DNA from: DASSSY01 sp035708205
GTDB taxonomy: Bacteria > Bacteroidota > Bacteroidia > Chitinophagales > Chitinophagaceae
Reading direction: 5' to 3'
Assembly (NCBI GenBank): GCA_035708205.1
Contig: DASSSY010000002.1
Coordinates: forward strand, 315,184-379,183
Length of the DNA: 64,000 nt
This document shows, piece by piece, positions 42,659 to 52,099 of the stretch; position 1 is the first letter of the stretch, and the number at the start of each line of letters is the position of its first letter. A model generated the notes under the pieces. It worked only from the letters and a program-made list of their open reading frames with translations, did no database searches and was not told the origin of the DNA. The translations under genes were made by a program, and so were the position numbers.

Positions 42659-44050
42659 ATGAACAAGCTCAAAAAAATAGGAAAATGGATAGACGACCGC
42701 AGCGGGCTGACCGAAACGATCCTCCCGTTGATCAGGCATCCCGTTCCGGCGAGTGTGCGGTGGGCTTATGTTTTCGGGAGCGGCACTCTTTTTTGTTTTA
42801 TTTTACAGGTCGTCACAGGCATCGGGCTTTCCCTGCTGTACCAGCCGTCCTCACAGGAAGCATACAAATCCCTTCAGTATATCACGCAGCAGGCGGCGTT
42901 AGGTAACCTCTTGCGCGGTATTCATTATTTCGGTGCTTCAGGGATGATTATTCTTGCGGGCATCCACATGACCCGTGTGTATATCACCGCTTCTTATAAA
43001 TACCCGAGGGAGATGAGCTGGATCAGCGGGATATTCCTGCTGATCTTTACGATTGCCATGGGTTTTACGGGTCAGTTGCTGCGGTGGGATTCCAATGGTG
43101 TATGGTCTTCTGTTGTGGCTGCGGAACAATTAGGGAGGACACCTGTCATTGGTACCTGGCTGGCGAGGTTGGTGTTGGGCGGGAAAACGATCGGCGCGCA
43201 AACATTAAGCCGGTTTTATGCCTTTCATGTGCTTATCCTGCCCGGGTTGATCTTTATTCTCGTGGGGTTTCATCTTTATCTCGTTATCCGGAACGGGATT
43301 TCGGAGCCTCCAAAAGCCGGGCGGCTGGTTAATCCCAAAACTTACAGGGAATGGTATCAGGGCTTATTAAGAAAAAACGGGGAACCCTTTTGGCCCTATG
43401 CCGCCTGGCGAGATGTTCTATTTGGCGCATTTGTCCTGCTTGTCATTATTGGACTGGCGCTTACTTTCGGACCTCCGGAACTGACCCGGCCACCGGACCC
43501 TTCGCTTTTATATACCACACCCAAACCGGACTGGTACCTGCTGCCCGTCTTTGCGTTGTATGCATTAATGCCTCCGGCTATCGAGTCGTACGCCATTATC
43601 ATTGGTCCCCTGCTGGCCATTATCGGCCTATTGGTTTTGCCTTTTGTTTCCAACAAAGGCGAAAGAAGCCCTATCCGACGTCCCTGGGCCGTTTTCGGAG
43701 TGATTTGCGTGGTTACTTTTGTCACCAGCCTGTTAAATGTCGGATTTAAATCATCATGGTCGCCTGATTTCAAGACCCGGCCTGTTGCTCCCGCTCGTTC
43801 TCCGGCGGCTAACCCGGAAATAAGCTCAGGTGCTGTCCTGTTTTATAAAAAAGGTTGCCAGTATTGCCATTCGATAAGCGGGCAGGGAGGACATAACGGG
43901 CCGGACCTGAGCATAATAGGAAGATCATGGAATACACAACAATTACAGATTCAGATTGTTAATGGTAGTAAGGGCATGCCTGCATATGGCGGTATGCTCT
44001 CCGAAAAAGAATTGGCCGCTTTGATCGCTTTTTTAAAAGCGCAAAAATGA
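42659..44050 (+). CDS. qcrB: Cytochrome b6-type subunit fused to subunit IV and cytochrome c
   Basis: A 463-residue fusion of cytochrome b N-part (about 1-215), the C-part (about 250-350) and a cytochrome c domain (about 385-463; Cys400, Cys403 and His404 in GCQYCHS, Met ligand in KGMPAYGG). The heme b ligands are His89/His103 and His190/His205. The second pair is 15 apart, as in cytochrome b6 and not 14 as in mitochondrial-type cytochrome b. The quinol-site motif is PDWY (290-293), the Asp variant of PEWY. With the Rieske protein it forms a complete quinol:cytochrome c oxidoreductase with its own cytochrome c, so electrons can go straight to the caa3 oxidase encoded just upstream. Confidence 0.95.
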   Translation: MNKLKKIGKWIDDRSGLTETILPLIRHPVPASVRWAYVFGSGTLFCFILQVVTGIGLSLLYQPSSQEAYKSLQYITQQAALGNLLRGIHYFGASGMIILAGIHMTRVYITASYKYPREMSWISGIFLLIFTIAMGFTGQLLRWDSNGVWSSVVAAEQLGRTPVIGTWLARLVLGGKTIGAQTLSRFYAFHVLILPGLIFILVGFHLYLVIRNGISEPPKAGRLVNPKTYREWYQGLLRKNGEPFWPYAAWRDVLFGAFVLLVIIGLALTFGPPELTRPPDPSLLYTTPKPDWYLLPVFALYALMPPAIESYAIIIGPLLAIIGLLVLPFVSNKGERSPIRRPWAVFGVICVVTFVTSLLNVGFKSSWSPDFKTRPVAPARSPAANPEISSGAVLFYKKGCQYCHSISGQGGHNGPDLSIIGRSWNTQQLQIQIVNGSKGMPAYGGMLSEKELAALIAFLKAQK

Positions 44051-44107
44051 CCTGCTTTGAAATACTTATGCTGTCAATTAATTTTTATTACAACATACAT
44101 TGATCTT

Positions 44108-45202
44108 ATGAAAATAGCGCAGATTGCCCCTTTATTTGAATCCGTTCCGCCAAAATTTTATGGTGGAACAGAACGTGTCGTTCATTATTTAACGGAGGAA
44201 CTGGTTCGCCAGGGCCATGAGGTTACCCTTTTCGCATCAGGCGATTCAACAACTAACGCCCGGTTAATTGCCACAGTGGACAGATCGCTGCGCCTGGATC
44301 CATCCTGCAGGGATCCGCTGGCACACCAGGTGATACAAATGAAAAAGGTAGTGGATATGGCTTCGGGATTTGATATCCTTCATTTCCATACCGATTTTCT
44401 TCATTTTCCCATGACTAGTCTGCTAAAGCCTCCCTGCGTGACCACATTGCACGGACGCCTGGATATCCCCGACCTTCAACCGCTTTATGATGCGTTTCCA
44501 CGGGAAAATGTGGTAGCCATTTCGGAAAGCCAGAAAAGACCGGTTCCCCAGGCTCATTGGTTAGGTACGGTTTATCATGGGTTACCGGAAAGCCTTCATC
44601 ATCGGGGTGACGGGAACGGCGGTTATTGGGCTTTCCTGGGCCGTATCTCACCAGAAAAAGGAGTAGACCGGGCCATTGAAATTGCATTGTCCGCCAAAAT
44701 CCGTTTAAAGATAGCGGCTAAAGTGGATAAGTCCGATGCCCTTTATTTTAAAGAAAAAATAAGTCCCCTGCTGGAGCATCCCTTGGTTGAATTTATCGGG
44801 GAAATAAACGAGCCGCAAAAAACGGATTTCCTGGGTAAGGCTACGGGCTTGCTCTTCCCGATAGACTGGGCGGAGCCTTTCGGTATGGTGATGATCGAAG
44901 CTATGGCCTGCGGCACGCCGGTACTGGCATTTGATAACGGATCGGTTCCTGAAGTGATTGAGGAAGGGGTATCCGGAATGATTGTTCATTCCATTGCAGA
45001 GGCCGTTCATGCTGTTCCCGGAGTAGCCGCGCTGCCCCGGGGAGCTGTCCGCCATGCATTTGAAAAGCGGTTTACCGCCTCCAGGATGGCCGGTAATTAT
45101 GTACGCCTGTATTATAAGGTTCTCCGGAATAGTTTTGGCAAAAGCACGTTTACGGATTTGGGAAATGGCTTTGCAGCAAGTTTTTCCGGGAGCAATAGCT
45201 AA
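44108..45202 (+). CDS. Family 4 glycosyltransferase
   Basis: A 364-residue GT-B glycosyltransferase. N-terminal domain: MKIAQIAPLFESVPPKFYGG, then TERVVHYLTEELVRQGHEVT. C-terminal GT4 part: WAFLGRISPEKGVDRAIEIA, then a sugar-nucleotide-binding region with DWAEPFGMVMIEAMACGTPV. The donor and acceptor are unknown. Homologues of this exact type often sit beside debranching-type glucosidases, as here, which suggests work on a storage or protective glucan. The ATG at 44108 is chosen because the family begins exactly there, although the frame is open 51 bases further up. Confidence 0.9.
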   Translation: MKIAQIAPLFESVPPKFYGGTERVVHYLTEELVRQGHEVTLFASGDSTTNARLIATVDRSLRLDPSCRDPLAHQVIQMKKVVDMASGFDILHFHTDFLHFPMTSLLKPPCVTTLHGRLDIPDLQPLYDAFPRENVVAISESQKRPVPQAHWLGTVYHGLPESLHHRGDGNGGYWAFLGRISPEKGVDRAIEIALSAKIRLKIAAKVDKSDALYFKEKISPLLEHPLVEFIGEINEPQKTDFLGKATGLLFPIDWAEPFGMVMIEAMACGTPVLAFDNGSVPEVIEEGVSGMIVHSIAEAVHAVPGVAALPRGAVRHAFEKRFTASRMAGNYVRLYYKVLRNSFGKSTFTDLGNGFAASFSGSNS

Positions 45203-45216
45203 AAAATGTAATAATT

Positions 45217-47382
45217 ATGAAGAGAAAAACGACAGGTAAAGTGAAGGATCAGTTTCATACTTCCGAGGAAACGGTTAACTCCGACAACCAGGTAAATATG
45301 CTGAACCACTCCAACACTTTTGCACTATTTGACCGGTCGGGAAATATTATTCCGGAGGGAAGAATGGTGCAGGGCATCTATCATGAAGGTACCCGCTTTT
45401 TGAACAAGCTTATCCTGACCATTGATGGGCAGAGGCCTTTGCTGCTTAGCAGTAAGGTAAAGGAAGATAATGACATTCTTTCCGTTGATCTTACCAATCC
45501 GGTACTGAAAAAATGCGGTATGGAAAGCAATACTATCCATATTCTGCGTCACCAGTTTATCCGGGAAAGCGGCTATTATGAAGAAATCATTTGTAATAAT
45601 TACGGTGAGAAAGGATGCAGCTTTGGCATTAACCTTGCTTTTGGCGCAGACTTTAAGGATATTTTTGAAATACGGGGCACAAAAAGAAAAATGAAGCCCA
45701 ATCCCGTGCAATACAGGAGCTCAAAATACAGCTGCACCATGACGAACCTGGGCCTGGACGGTCTGAAACGTAGCGCTGTCATTAAGTTCCATTCAGAAAC
45801 GCCTTGTACCTTCAAAAATAATGAAGCGCTATTCACGGTGGATTTGACGCCGGAATCTTCCGTTTCCATTCAATATTTCATTCATTTTAAAACAGGTAGA
45901 GACGGCAGGCCGCCTATGAGTTACAATGCAGCCAAAAAATCCATATCCCATGAAACCCGGAAAGCCCATGAAATATTTGCGGAAATCCATACGTCAAACG
46001 AACAATTTAACCATTGGATCAAACGGTCGGGCGGAGATCTGTTTTCCCTTCTGGCCCATACGGAAACAGGTAAATACCCATACGGCGGGGTGCCCTGGTA
46101 CAATACCCCCTTTGGTCGTGATGGCCTGGTAACGGCTATGGAAACCTTATGGCTGGCCCCAGGGATCGCAAAGGACGTGCTGCTGTTCCTGGCGGCAACA
46201 CAGGCAACGGAATCAATTCCGAAATGGGATGCAGATCCCGGTAAAATTCTGCATGAAGCCCGTAAAAGTGAAATGGCCAACACGGAAGAGGTCCCCTTCA
46301 AAAGATATTACGGTAGCATTGATGCCACGCCGTTGTTTATTATGCTGGCCGGGATGTATTTTGAGCGTACTGCCGATATTGCCCTGATCAAGAAAATATG
46401 GCCGAATATTAGAGCGGCCATAAACTGGATAGAGAAATATGGCGATATTGACGGTGACGGATTTGTGGAATACCAGCACAAAGCCAAAAACGGGCTTGCC
46501 AATCAGGGGTGGAAGGATTCCTTTGATTCCATTATGTACGAAGACGGTAAACTGGCAAAAGCGCCTATTGCCTTGTGCGAGGTCCAGGGATATGTATTTA
46601 GCGCCTGGCAATATGCGGCAAAAATGGCTGAAATATTAGGGGAAGACCGTCTTTCCGGTAAATTGAAGACAGCGGCGGCGGCGCTAAAAAAAGTTTTTAA
46701 TAAGCAGTTCTGGGATGAAAAGAGACATTGTTTTGTGTTGGCTCTTGATGGGAAAAAACGCCCCTGCAATGTCCTGACGTCCAACGCCGGGCAATGCCTT
46801 TTCACGTCTATTGTGGACGAAGACAAAGCAGCTAAGCTGGCGAAAGTCTTGATGCGGGATGATATGTTCAGCGGCTGGGGCATACGGACGCTTTCGGAGC
46901 ATGAAGTACGCTTTAATCCCATGTCGTACCATAATGGCTCGGTATGGCCCCATGATAATGCGCTGATTGCTTACGGTCTCTCCCTTTACGGCTTCCGAAA
47001 GCCCGTGGCCCAGGTTATGCAGGCGGTTTTTGACGCTTCTTTATACATGGACCTACAACGGATGCCGGAGCTCTATTGCGGATTCCTGCGCAGGCCTGCC
47101 GAGGGACCTACTGCGTACCCCGTTGCCTGTTCGCCACAGGCATGGGCGGTAGGGTCTGTGTTCCTCTTGCTTCAGGCTTGCCTGAGCATCAAAATTGACG
47201 CCCTGACAAAGATAATTGTATTTAATAGCCCGCGGCTTCCGCCTTATCTGGAGCAAATAAGTATCATAAATCTTAGTCTTCCGGACGGTTCCTGCGATAT
47301 TTTGATTAACCGTCTTGAAAATGATGTGGGCTTTAATCTTTTAAAAAAACCGGAAGACTGGGAAGTCATCATTAAAAAGTAA
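45217..47382 (+). CDS. Amylo-alpha-1,6-glucosidase/glycogen debranching-type enzyme
   Basis: A 721-residue cytosolic enzyme with an N-terminal GDE_N-bis-like beta domain (about residues 35-240; FALFDRSGNIIPEG, GIYHEGTRFLNKLILTIDG) and a C-terminal (alpha/alpha)6 glucosidase domain (about 270-690; YGGVPWYNTPFGRDGLVTAM, DGDGFVEYQHKAKNGLANQG, WGIRTLSEHEVRFNPMSYHN, GSVWPHDNALIAYG). The Asp in the GRDG loop and the Glu in LSEHE are likely acid/base residues. The family cleaves alpha-1,6 branches or similar glucosides. It lies 14 bases after the GT4 gene. Natural substrate not shown; many such bacterial homologues are uncharacterised. Confidence 0.88.
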   Translation: MKRKTTGKVKDQFHTSEETVNSDNQVNMLNHSNTFALFDRSGNIIPEGRMVQGIYHEGTRFLNKLILTIDGQRPLLLSSKVKEDNDILSVDLTNPVLKKCGMESNTIHILRHQFIRESGYYEEIICNNYGEKGCSFGINLAFGADFKDIFEIRGTKRKMKPNPVQYRSSKYSCTMTNLGLDGLKRSAVIKFHSETPCTFKNNEALFTVDLTPESSVSIQYFIHFKTGRDGRPPMSYNAAKKSISHETRKAHEIFAEIHTSNEQFNHWIKRSGGDLFSLLAHTETGKYPYGGVPWYNTPFGRDGLVTAMETLWLAPGIAKDVLLFLAATQATESIPKWDADPGKILHEARKSEMANTEEVPFKRYYGSIDATPLFIMLAGMYFERTADIALIKKIWPNIRAAINWIEKYGDIDGDGFVEYQHKAKNGLANQGWKDSFDSIMYEDGKLAKAPIALCEVQGYVFSAWQYAAKMAEILGEDRLSGKLKTAAAALKKVFNKQFWDEKRHCFVLALDGKKRPCNVLTSNAGQCLFTSIVDEDKAAKLAKVLMRDDMFSGWGIRTLSEHEVRFNPMSYHNGSVWPHDNALIAYGLSLYGFRKPVAQVMQAVFDASLYMDLQRMPELYCGFLRRPAEGPTAYPVACSPQAWAVGSVFLLLQACLSIKIDALTKIIVFNSPRLPPYLEQISIINLSLPDGSCDILINRLENDVGFNLLKKPEDWEVIIKK

Positions 47383-47422
47383 ACGAAACGATCCAAGGTT
47401 TCTTCAGCAAAAAAGTAAAATA

Positions 47423-48466
47423 ATGACAAAGTCAAAAAAAGTAGTGGTAGTTACCGGCGCATCCGCCGGATTAGGACGGGCCATCGTTCGAGAGTTTGCA
47501 AAAAGAGGCGATAATATTGCCTTGATAGCAAGGGGAATAGAGGGATTGGAAGGCGCCAGAAAAGAGGTGGAAGCTTTTGGCGGGAAAGCGCTGATGCTGT
47601 CGCTGGACGTTTCTAATGCGGAAGCAGTAGAGCAGGCTGCCGCCGAGATAGAAGAGAAACTGGGCCATATCGATGTTTGGATAAACAATGCCATGGTCAG
47701 CGTCTTTTCCCCCGTAGCGGATATGGCCCCCGATGAATATAAGCGGGTAACGGAGGTTACTTATCTCGGGCAGGTATATGGCGCCCTGAGCGCTTTAAAA
47801 AGGATGCGCCCACGGAATAAAGGCTGTATTATTTTCGTGGGTTCCGCCCTCGCTTATCGGGGGATACCCCTGCAATCGGCTTATTGTGCGTCGAAGCATG
47901 CCATACAGGGATTTTATGATTCGTTGCGGGCGGAGCTGTTACATGACGGGCTCAACATCCGTACCTGCATGGTGCAGTTGCCGGCCATGAATACCACGCA
48001 GTTTGGTTTTGTAAGAAATAAGCTGCCGTTTAAGCCCCGGCCCATGGGCATGATATTCGAGCCGGAGGTGGCCGCCCGCGCCGTGCTTTTTGTAACGGAA
48101 CATGAACGGCGGGAAATTTTTGTCGGCAGCCCTACCGTAGAAGCGATTGTGGGAAACAAAATCGTGCCGGGATTTGCAGATCACCAATTGGCCAGAACCG
48201 GGTATAAGGGACAAATGACAAGGCAGCCCGAAGATCCCGGCCGGAAAGATAACCTTTGGGAACCGATTCCCGGCGATCATGGGGCGCATGGCCCTTTCAA
48301 AATGGAATCGCATGACCGGAGCCTCCAGTTGTGGGTAACTGAAAACAGGAACCTTTTCGGCGGGCTTTTCCTCTTGGCGCTTGCCTCTTTCCTGTTCAAA
48401 AAGGCGAGAGGAAAAACTAACGCATGTCACAAAGCCGAAAAACCGGTCGGGAAAACCCGTAAATAA
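47423..48466 (+). CDS. SDR-family oxidoreductase with C-terminal membrane segment
   Basis: A 347-residue protein. The classical short-chain dehydrogenase domain fills about residues 1-245: cofactor motif TGASAGLGRAI, NNAM (usual NNAG), catalytic Ser in GSALAYRG, and YCASKHA with Tyr and Lys. The remaining 100 residues include a Pro/Gly-rich stretch and one hydrophobic segment (LFGGLFLLALASFLF), which should tether the enzyme to the membrane. The substrate is unknown. It is 40 bases after the glucosidase gene and closes the co-directional run. Confidence 0.88.
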   Translation: MTKSKKVVVVTGASAGLGRAIVREFAKRGDNIALIARGIEGLEGARKEVEAFGGKALMLSLDVSNAEAVEQAAAEIEEKLGHIDVWINNAMVSVFSPVADMAPDEYKRVTEVTYLGQVYGALSALKRMRPRNKGCIIFVGSALAYRGIPLQSAYCASKHAIQGFYDSLRAELLHDGLNIRTCMVQLPAMNTTQFGFVRNKLPFKPRPMGMIFEPEVAARAVLFVTEHERREIFVGSPTVEAIVGNKIVPGFADHQLARTGYKGQMTRQPEDPGRKDNLWEPIPGDHGAHGPFKMESHDRSLQLWVTENRNLFGGLFLLALASFLFKKARGKTNACHKAEKPVGKTRK

Positions 48467-48628
48467 TAATGAACCTGTTTGCGGATAGGCATAACGGCAT
48501 AAAGAACAGGCTGGCGTTGATTACTACTAAACATCGATCAATGGAATGATATTTAGCGGGTTGTGTGCCCTCGGACATCAGTATTAAAAATACACAGGCC
48601 GCACATTTATGCAGGGAGCGGTAAATGG

Positions 48629-48661
48629 TGATGTTCTTGCCTACTTAAAAAGAGAACATCA
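48629..48661. repeat. Inverted repeat between the SDR and phoU genes
   Basis: TGATGTTCT (48629-48637) pairs with AGAACATCA (48653-48661), a perfect 9-bp stem with a 15-base loop, in a 272-base gap between convergent genes. There is no clear T-tract, so it is a possible terminator or mRNA-stabilising hairpin. Confidence 0.45.
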
Positions 48662-48738
48662 GTGTCCTGCCTCCACTTTTTTCCCGGTTCCGGGTAAATA
48701 TTTTCTTTTTTTAAATCGCATCATGCTATTGTCCCGGC

Positions 48739-49404
48739 TTATGATTCAAGAATTTTATGCTTCAGCACCTTGGCTTCCACATAAAAAATGGTTTCTTCAG
48801 CTATATTTTTGGCATGATCGCCGATGCGTTCCAACCGTCTCATGATGGATATGGTGTTCAGCACCGCTTCTGTCTCCGCCGGATTTTCTTTAATATAATT
48901 TACGGCAAAGGGCAACGCGTGGGCATTCATGTCGTTGAGCACTTCATCCTGGTGGAAAATCGTCCTGGCCAGGCGGGTGTTCTCAAATCCGAAGGCTTCG
49001 CGGGCGGAGCTAAGAATGGAAAGTGCCTGGTCGAACATATCGGATAGCCCGGATTGTTCCAGCAGTCCGGCAGGATAGGGATGCGGCTGGTGCAGGATGT
49101 ATTTGGCAATGCTGTCAGCAGTATCCCCGACGCGTTCCAGGCTGGTATTTATTTTTAAGATCGCCAGGACAAACCGTAAATCCACGGCCACCGGCGCATG
49201 AAGTGCCAGGAGATGTTCGCAGTCCCTGTCAATCTTTAATTCAGTGGCATTGACGCGTTTTTCTATAGCCTTGACTTCCCTGGCCAGGTCCTGGTCGAAA
49301 TGCAGCAATGCCGTCTTGGCTTTTTCCAGCTGGTTTTCCGCCAGTGTCCACATGTTGAAGACCTCGGTCCTGATCTGATTAAGGGCATTTTCTATTTGTG
49401 CCAT
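48739..49404 (-). CDS. phoU: Phosphate signalling/transport regulator PhoU
   Basis: A 221-residue all-helical protein of two PhoU three-helix repeats. Metal-binding-type motifs are visible as LKIDRDCEHLLALHAPVAVD with LKINTSLERVGDTADSIAKY in the first and IMRRLERIGDHAKNIAEETI in the second. PhoU links PstSCAB activity to the PhoR-PhoB system and limits phosphate uptake. It is the last gene of the pst operon, 41 bases after pstB. No phoR/phoB pair is adjacent. Confidence 0.96.
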   Translation of the reverse strand: MAQIENALNQIRTEVFNMWTLAENQLEKAKTALLHFDQDLAREVKAIEKRVNATELKIDRDCEHLLALHAPVAVDLRFVLAILKINTSLERVGDTADSIAKYILHQPHPYPAGLLEQSGLSDMFDQALSILSSAREAFGFENTRLARTIFHQDEVLNDMNAHALPFAVNYIKENPAETEAVLNTISIMRRLERIGDHAKNIAEETIFYVEAKVLKHKILES

Positions 49405-49445
49405 TGTTTGATGATTAAAATGTTTCTTTGAAATGTTTGGCGTTT

Positions 49446-50204
49446 TTAACTAAACCTTCCCGTAATATATTGTTGCGTTCTTTTGTCAAAGGGGTTTGTA
49501 AACACCTGCTCGGTATCGCCATATTCCACTAATTCGCCGCTAAAGAAAAACGCTGTTTTATCGCTTACCCTTGCTGCCTGCTGCATGTTATGGGTGACGA
49601 TGACAAGCGTGTAATTCTTTTTCAGCTCTGAGAAAAGACCCTCGACCGTTGCCGTAGAAATGGGGTCCAAAGCCGAAGTGGGCTCGTCAAATAAAAGTAC
49701 ATCCGGCTGCATGGCCACGGCCCGGGCAATGCACAGCCTTTGTTGCTGCCCTCCGGAAAGGAAATTTCCTTTCTTATTCAGGTTGTCCTTTACTTCATCC
49801 CAAAGTGCTACTTTGGCCAATGATTCTTCAACAATCCGTTCTTTTTCCGTCTTATGCAGTTTGATGCCATTGAGCTTATAACCTGCAATGACATTATCAT
49901 AAATACTTAGATTTGGGAAGGGGTTGGGCCGTTGGAACACCATACCGATCTTGCGCCGTACGATTATGGGATGCATGGCCAAAATATCTTCATGGTTTAA
50001 AAGTATTTGCCCGTCAGCAGCAGCTCCAGGTATTAACTCGTGCATACGGTTAATTCCCCTGAGGAACGTCGTTTTGCCGCAGCCGGAAGGGCCCATGATG
50101 GCAATAACGCTATTGCCGGGCATGTCCATACTCACATTTTTGACCACATGATTATCGCCAAACCATGCATTGTATTTGACAGCGCTTACAGTTGTATTTT
50201 CCAT
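49446..50204 (-). CDS. pstB: Phosphate ABC transporter ATP-binding protein
   Basis: A 252-residue ABC ATPase powering high-affinity phosphate import. Walker A is GPSGCGKTT (about 34-42), signature LSGGQQQR, Walker B LLFDEPTSALDPIST, and the PstB-specific FQRPNPFPNLSIYDNV is present. It overlaps pstA by 19 bases, which implies coupled translation. Confidence 0.97.
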   Translation of the reverse strand: MENTTVSAVKYNAWFGDNHVVKNVSMDMPGNSVIAIMGPSGCGKTTFLRGINRMHELIPGAAADGQILLNHEDILAMHPIIVRRKIGMVFQRPNPFPNLSIYDNVIAGYKLNGIKLHKTEKERIVEESLAKVALWDEVKDNLNKKGNFLSGGQQQRLCIARAVAMQPDVLLFDEPTSALDPISTATVEGLFSELKKNYTLVIVTHNMQQAARVSDKTAFFFSGELVEYGDTEQVFTNPFDKRTQQYITGRFS

Positions 50205-51034
50205 TTATGGGTAATGATTTTTGTAATTAAGTTTAAGAGCAGCACCAGGCTCAACAATATAAACGCAGCGCCCCAGGCCAATTCCTGCCAGCTGGTATAG
50301 GGGCTCATGGCATAATTGAAAATGAGTAAAGGAAGGGTTTGCATGGGTTGGCTCATGTCAGCGTTCATAAACGGATTGCCAAAGGCGGTAAACAGCAGGG
50401 GAGCCGTTTCGCCGGCTACACGGGCCACTGCTAAAAGCGCCCCCGAAATGATGCCGCCAAAGCCACAGGGCAGTAAAACCCTGGACATGATTTTATGTAG
50501 CGGCATGCCCAGGCCCATTGCCGCTTCCCTTAAGTTGGGCGGTAAAGAATTTAAGGTTTCTTCCGTAGAGCGAATGACCACCGGCAGCATCATAACGGCC
50601 AGGGCCAAGCTGCCCGAAATACCTGAAAAGCCGCCCATGGGCTTAACCAGCCAAAAATAAGCGACAATGCCAATGACAATTGACGGAATGCCGTGAAGCG
50701 CATCAACGCATACGCCTGCCCAGCGGCTGAGCCTGTTATTTTTGTATTCATAGAGAAAAAAGCCGCTCAATACGCCAAACGGTACGGCCATAACGCTGGC
50801 GACGATAACAATAATCAAAGTACCTGTAATGGCATTGGCTATACCGCCGCCCGTCTCGCCTACCGGTTTAGGTAAATGAGTTAAGAATGACCAGTCGATC
50901 ACTTTAATGCCGGAAGCAATGATATAATACAGGATGAAAAATAACGGCAGGACACAGATCGCCGCCAGGCTGATGATGCCCCATTGCGCCAGGGAAGATT
51001 TGAATAACCTGCCTGAGATACTATTGGTGTTCAT
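50186..51034 (-). CDS. pstA: Phosphate ABC transporter permease PstA
   Basis: A 282-residue inner-membrane permease with six helices and the coupling (EAA) loop LREAAMGLGMPLHKIMSRVLLP. The segments VLSGFFLYEY, DALHGIPSIVIGIVAYF and VMMLPVVIRSTEETL are typical of PstA. It lies 3 bases after pstC and forms the channel with it. Confidence 0.96.
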   Translation of the reverse strand: MNTNSISGRLFKSSLAQWGIISLAAICVLPLFFILYYIIASGIKVIDWSFLTHLPKPVGETGGGIANAITGTLIIVIVASVMAVPFGVLSGFFLYEYKNNRLSRWAGVCVDALHGIPSIVIGIVAYFWLVKPMGGFSGISGSLALAVMMLPVVIRSTEETLNSLPPNLREAAMGLGMPLHKIMSRVLLPCGFGGIISGALLAVARVAGETAPLLFTAFGNPFMNADMSQPMQTLPLLIFNYAMSPYTSWQELAWGAAFILLSLVLLLNLITKIITHKWKIQL

Positions 51035-51037
51035 GAT

Positions 51038-52021
51038 TTACGAAATTTTTGTCCGGTTGATAATGGTTTTACCAATCATATTAATTACTAGGGTGACCAC
51101 GAACAGGAATAATCCCAATTCAATCAATGCGGAAAAATAAACCGGGCTGTCCGCTTCGGAGAACTCGTTGGCAATGACGCTGGCCATGGTGTTCCCGGTT
51201 GAAAATATGCTTGTTGGAATGATATTGGCATTACCGATGACCATGGTTACCGCCATGGTTTCTCCTATCGCGCGGCCTAATGCCAGCAGGAACCCGGATA
51301 AAATGCCTGACCTGGATTTGGGAATAATGACATTTTTGAGCACTTCCCAACGCGTAGCCCCTAAAGCATAAGCGCCTTCTTTTAAATCGGCCGGCACCAT
51401 TTTGATCATGGTTGTGGCCAGGGACGCGGCATAGGGAATGATCATCATCGCCAGGATCAATGCTGCGGGAAGAATGCCCAGGCCGTTGGCCGGTAATCCC
51501 AGCTTAAATTCTATGTTACGGATGACCGGCACCAAAACGAAGAAACCCCAGAACCCGAAGATGACCGAAGGTACGGCGGCAATCAGGTCAATGGCACCTT
51601 TTAAAAAGCCCGATAGCCAGCCTTTAGGGAAGTATTCGCCCAGGAAAATAGCTACGGAAAGCGCGAAGGGTACAGCGATGATTAAGGCCATGAACGAAGT
51701 TATCAGGGTGCCAATAAGGAAAGGAAAACCGCCGAAAATATGTTCTACGGGATTCCAGACCTTTCCCCAGAAAAAGCTAAAGCCAAGTGCCTTAACAGAG
51801 GGAAAGGCATAGATGACCAATGTCAGGCCGATGGCTGTAAACAGGGCAAGGATAAGGATACCGGTAAAGGGCAGGCCGCCTTTGAATATTTTTTCAAAGC
51901 GAATGGCGCGGAATGCTTTTTTATGCTGCAGCTTTTCCTTTTGGGCAGCGTTGTTTACGACGAGACCGGTCTTAGGCGTCCGGGCTAAGTTATTTGTGGG
52001 CTGAGTTATCGGATAGGCCAT
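51038..52021 (-). CDS. pstC: Phosphate ABC transporter permease PstC
   Basis: A 327-residue permease with six helices plus a longer basic N-terminus of about 45 residues. Markers are WNPVEHIFGGFPFLIGTLIT, DLIAAVPSVIFGFWGFFVLV, the coupling loop LKEGAYALGATRWEVLKNVI and LGRAIGETMAVTMVIGN. It is 78 bases downstream of pstS. Confidence 0.96.
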   Translation of the reverse strand: MAYPITQPTNNLARTPKTGLVVNNAAQKEKLQHKKAFRAIRFEKIFKGGLPFTGILILALFTAIGLTLVIYAFPSVKALGFSFFWGKVWNPVEHIFGGFPFLIGTLITSFMALIIAVPFALSVAIFLGEYFPKGWLSGFLKGAIDLIAAVPSVIFGFWGFFVLVPVIRNIEFKLGLPANGLGILPAALILAMMIIPYAASLATTMIKMVPADLKEGAYALGATRWEVLKNVIIPKSRSGILSGFLLALGRAIGETMAVTMVIGNANIIPTSIFSTGNTMASVIANEFSEADSPVYFSALIELGLFLFVVTLVINMIGKTIINRTKIS

Positions 52022-52099
52022 GCTTGTTCCTTTAATATTTATGTTGAGCCGGATGAATGTTGCTCATTCCACCGGCTCAACAGGTAATGTTTTTTCGGC

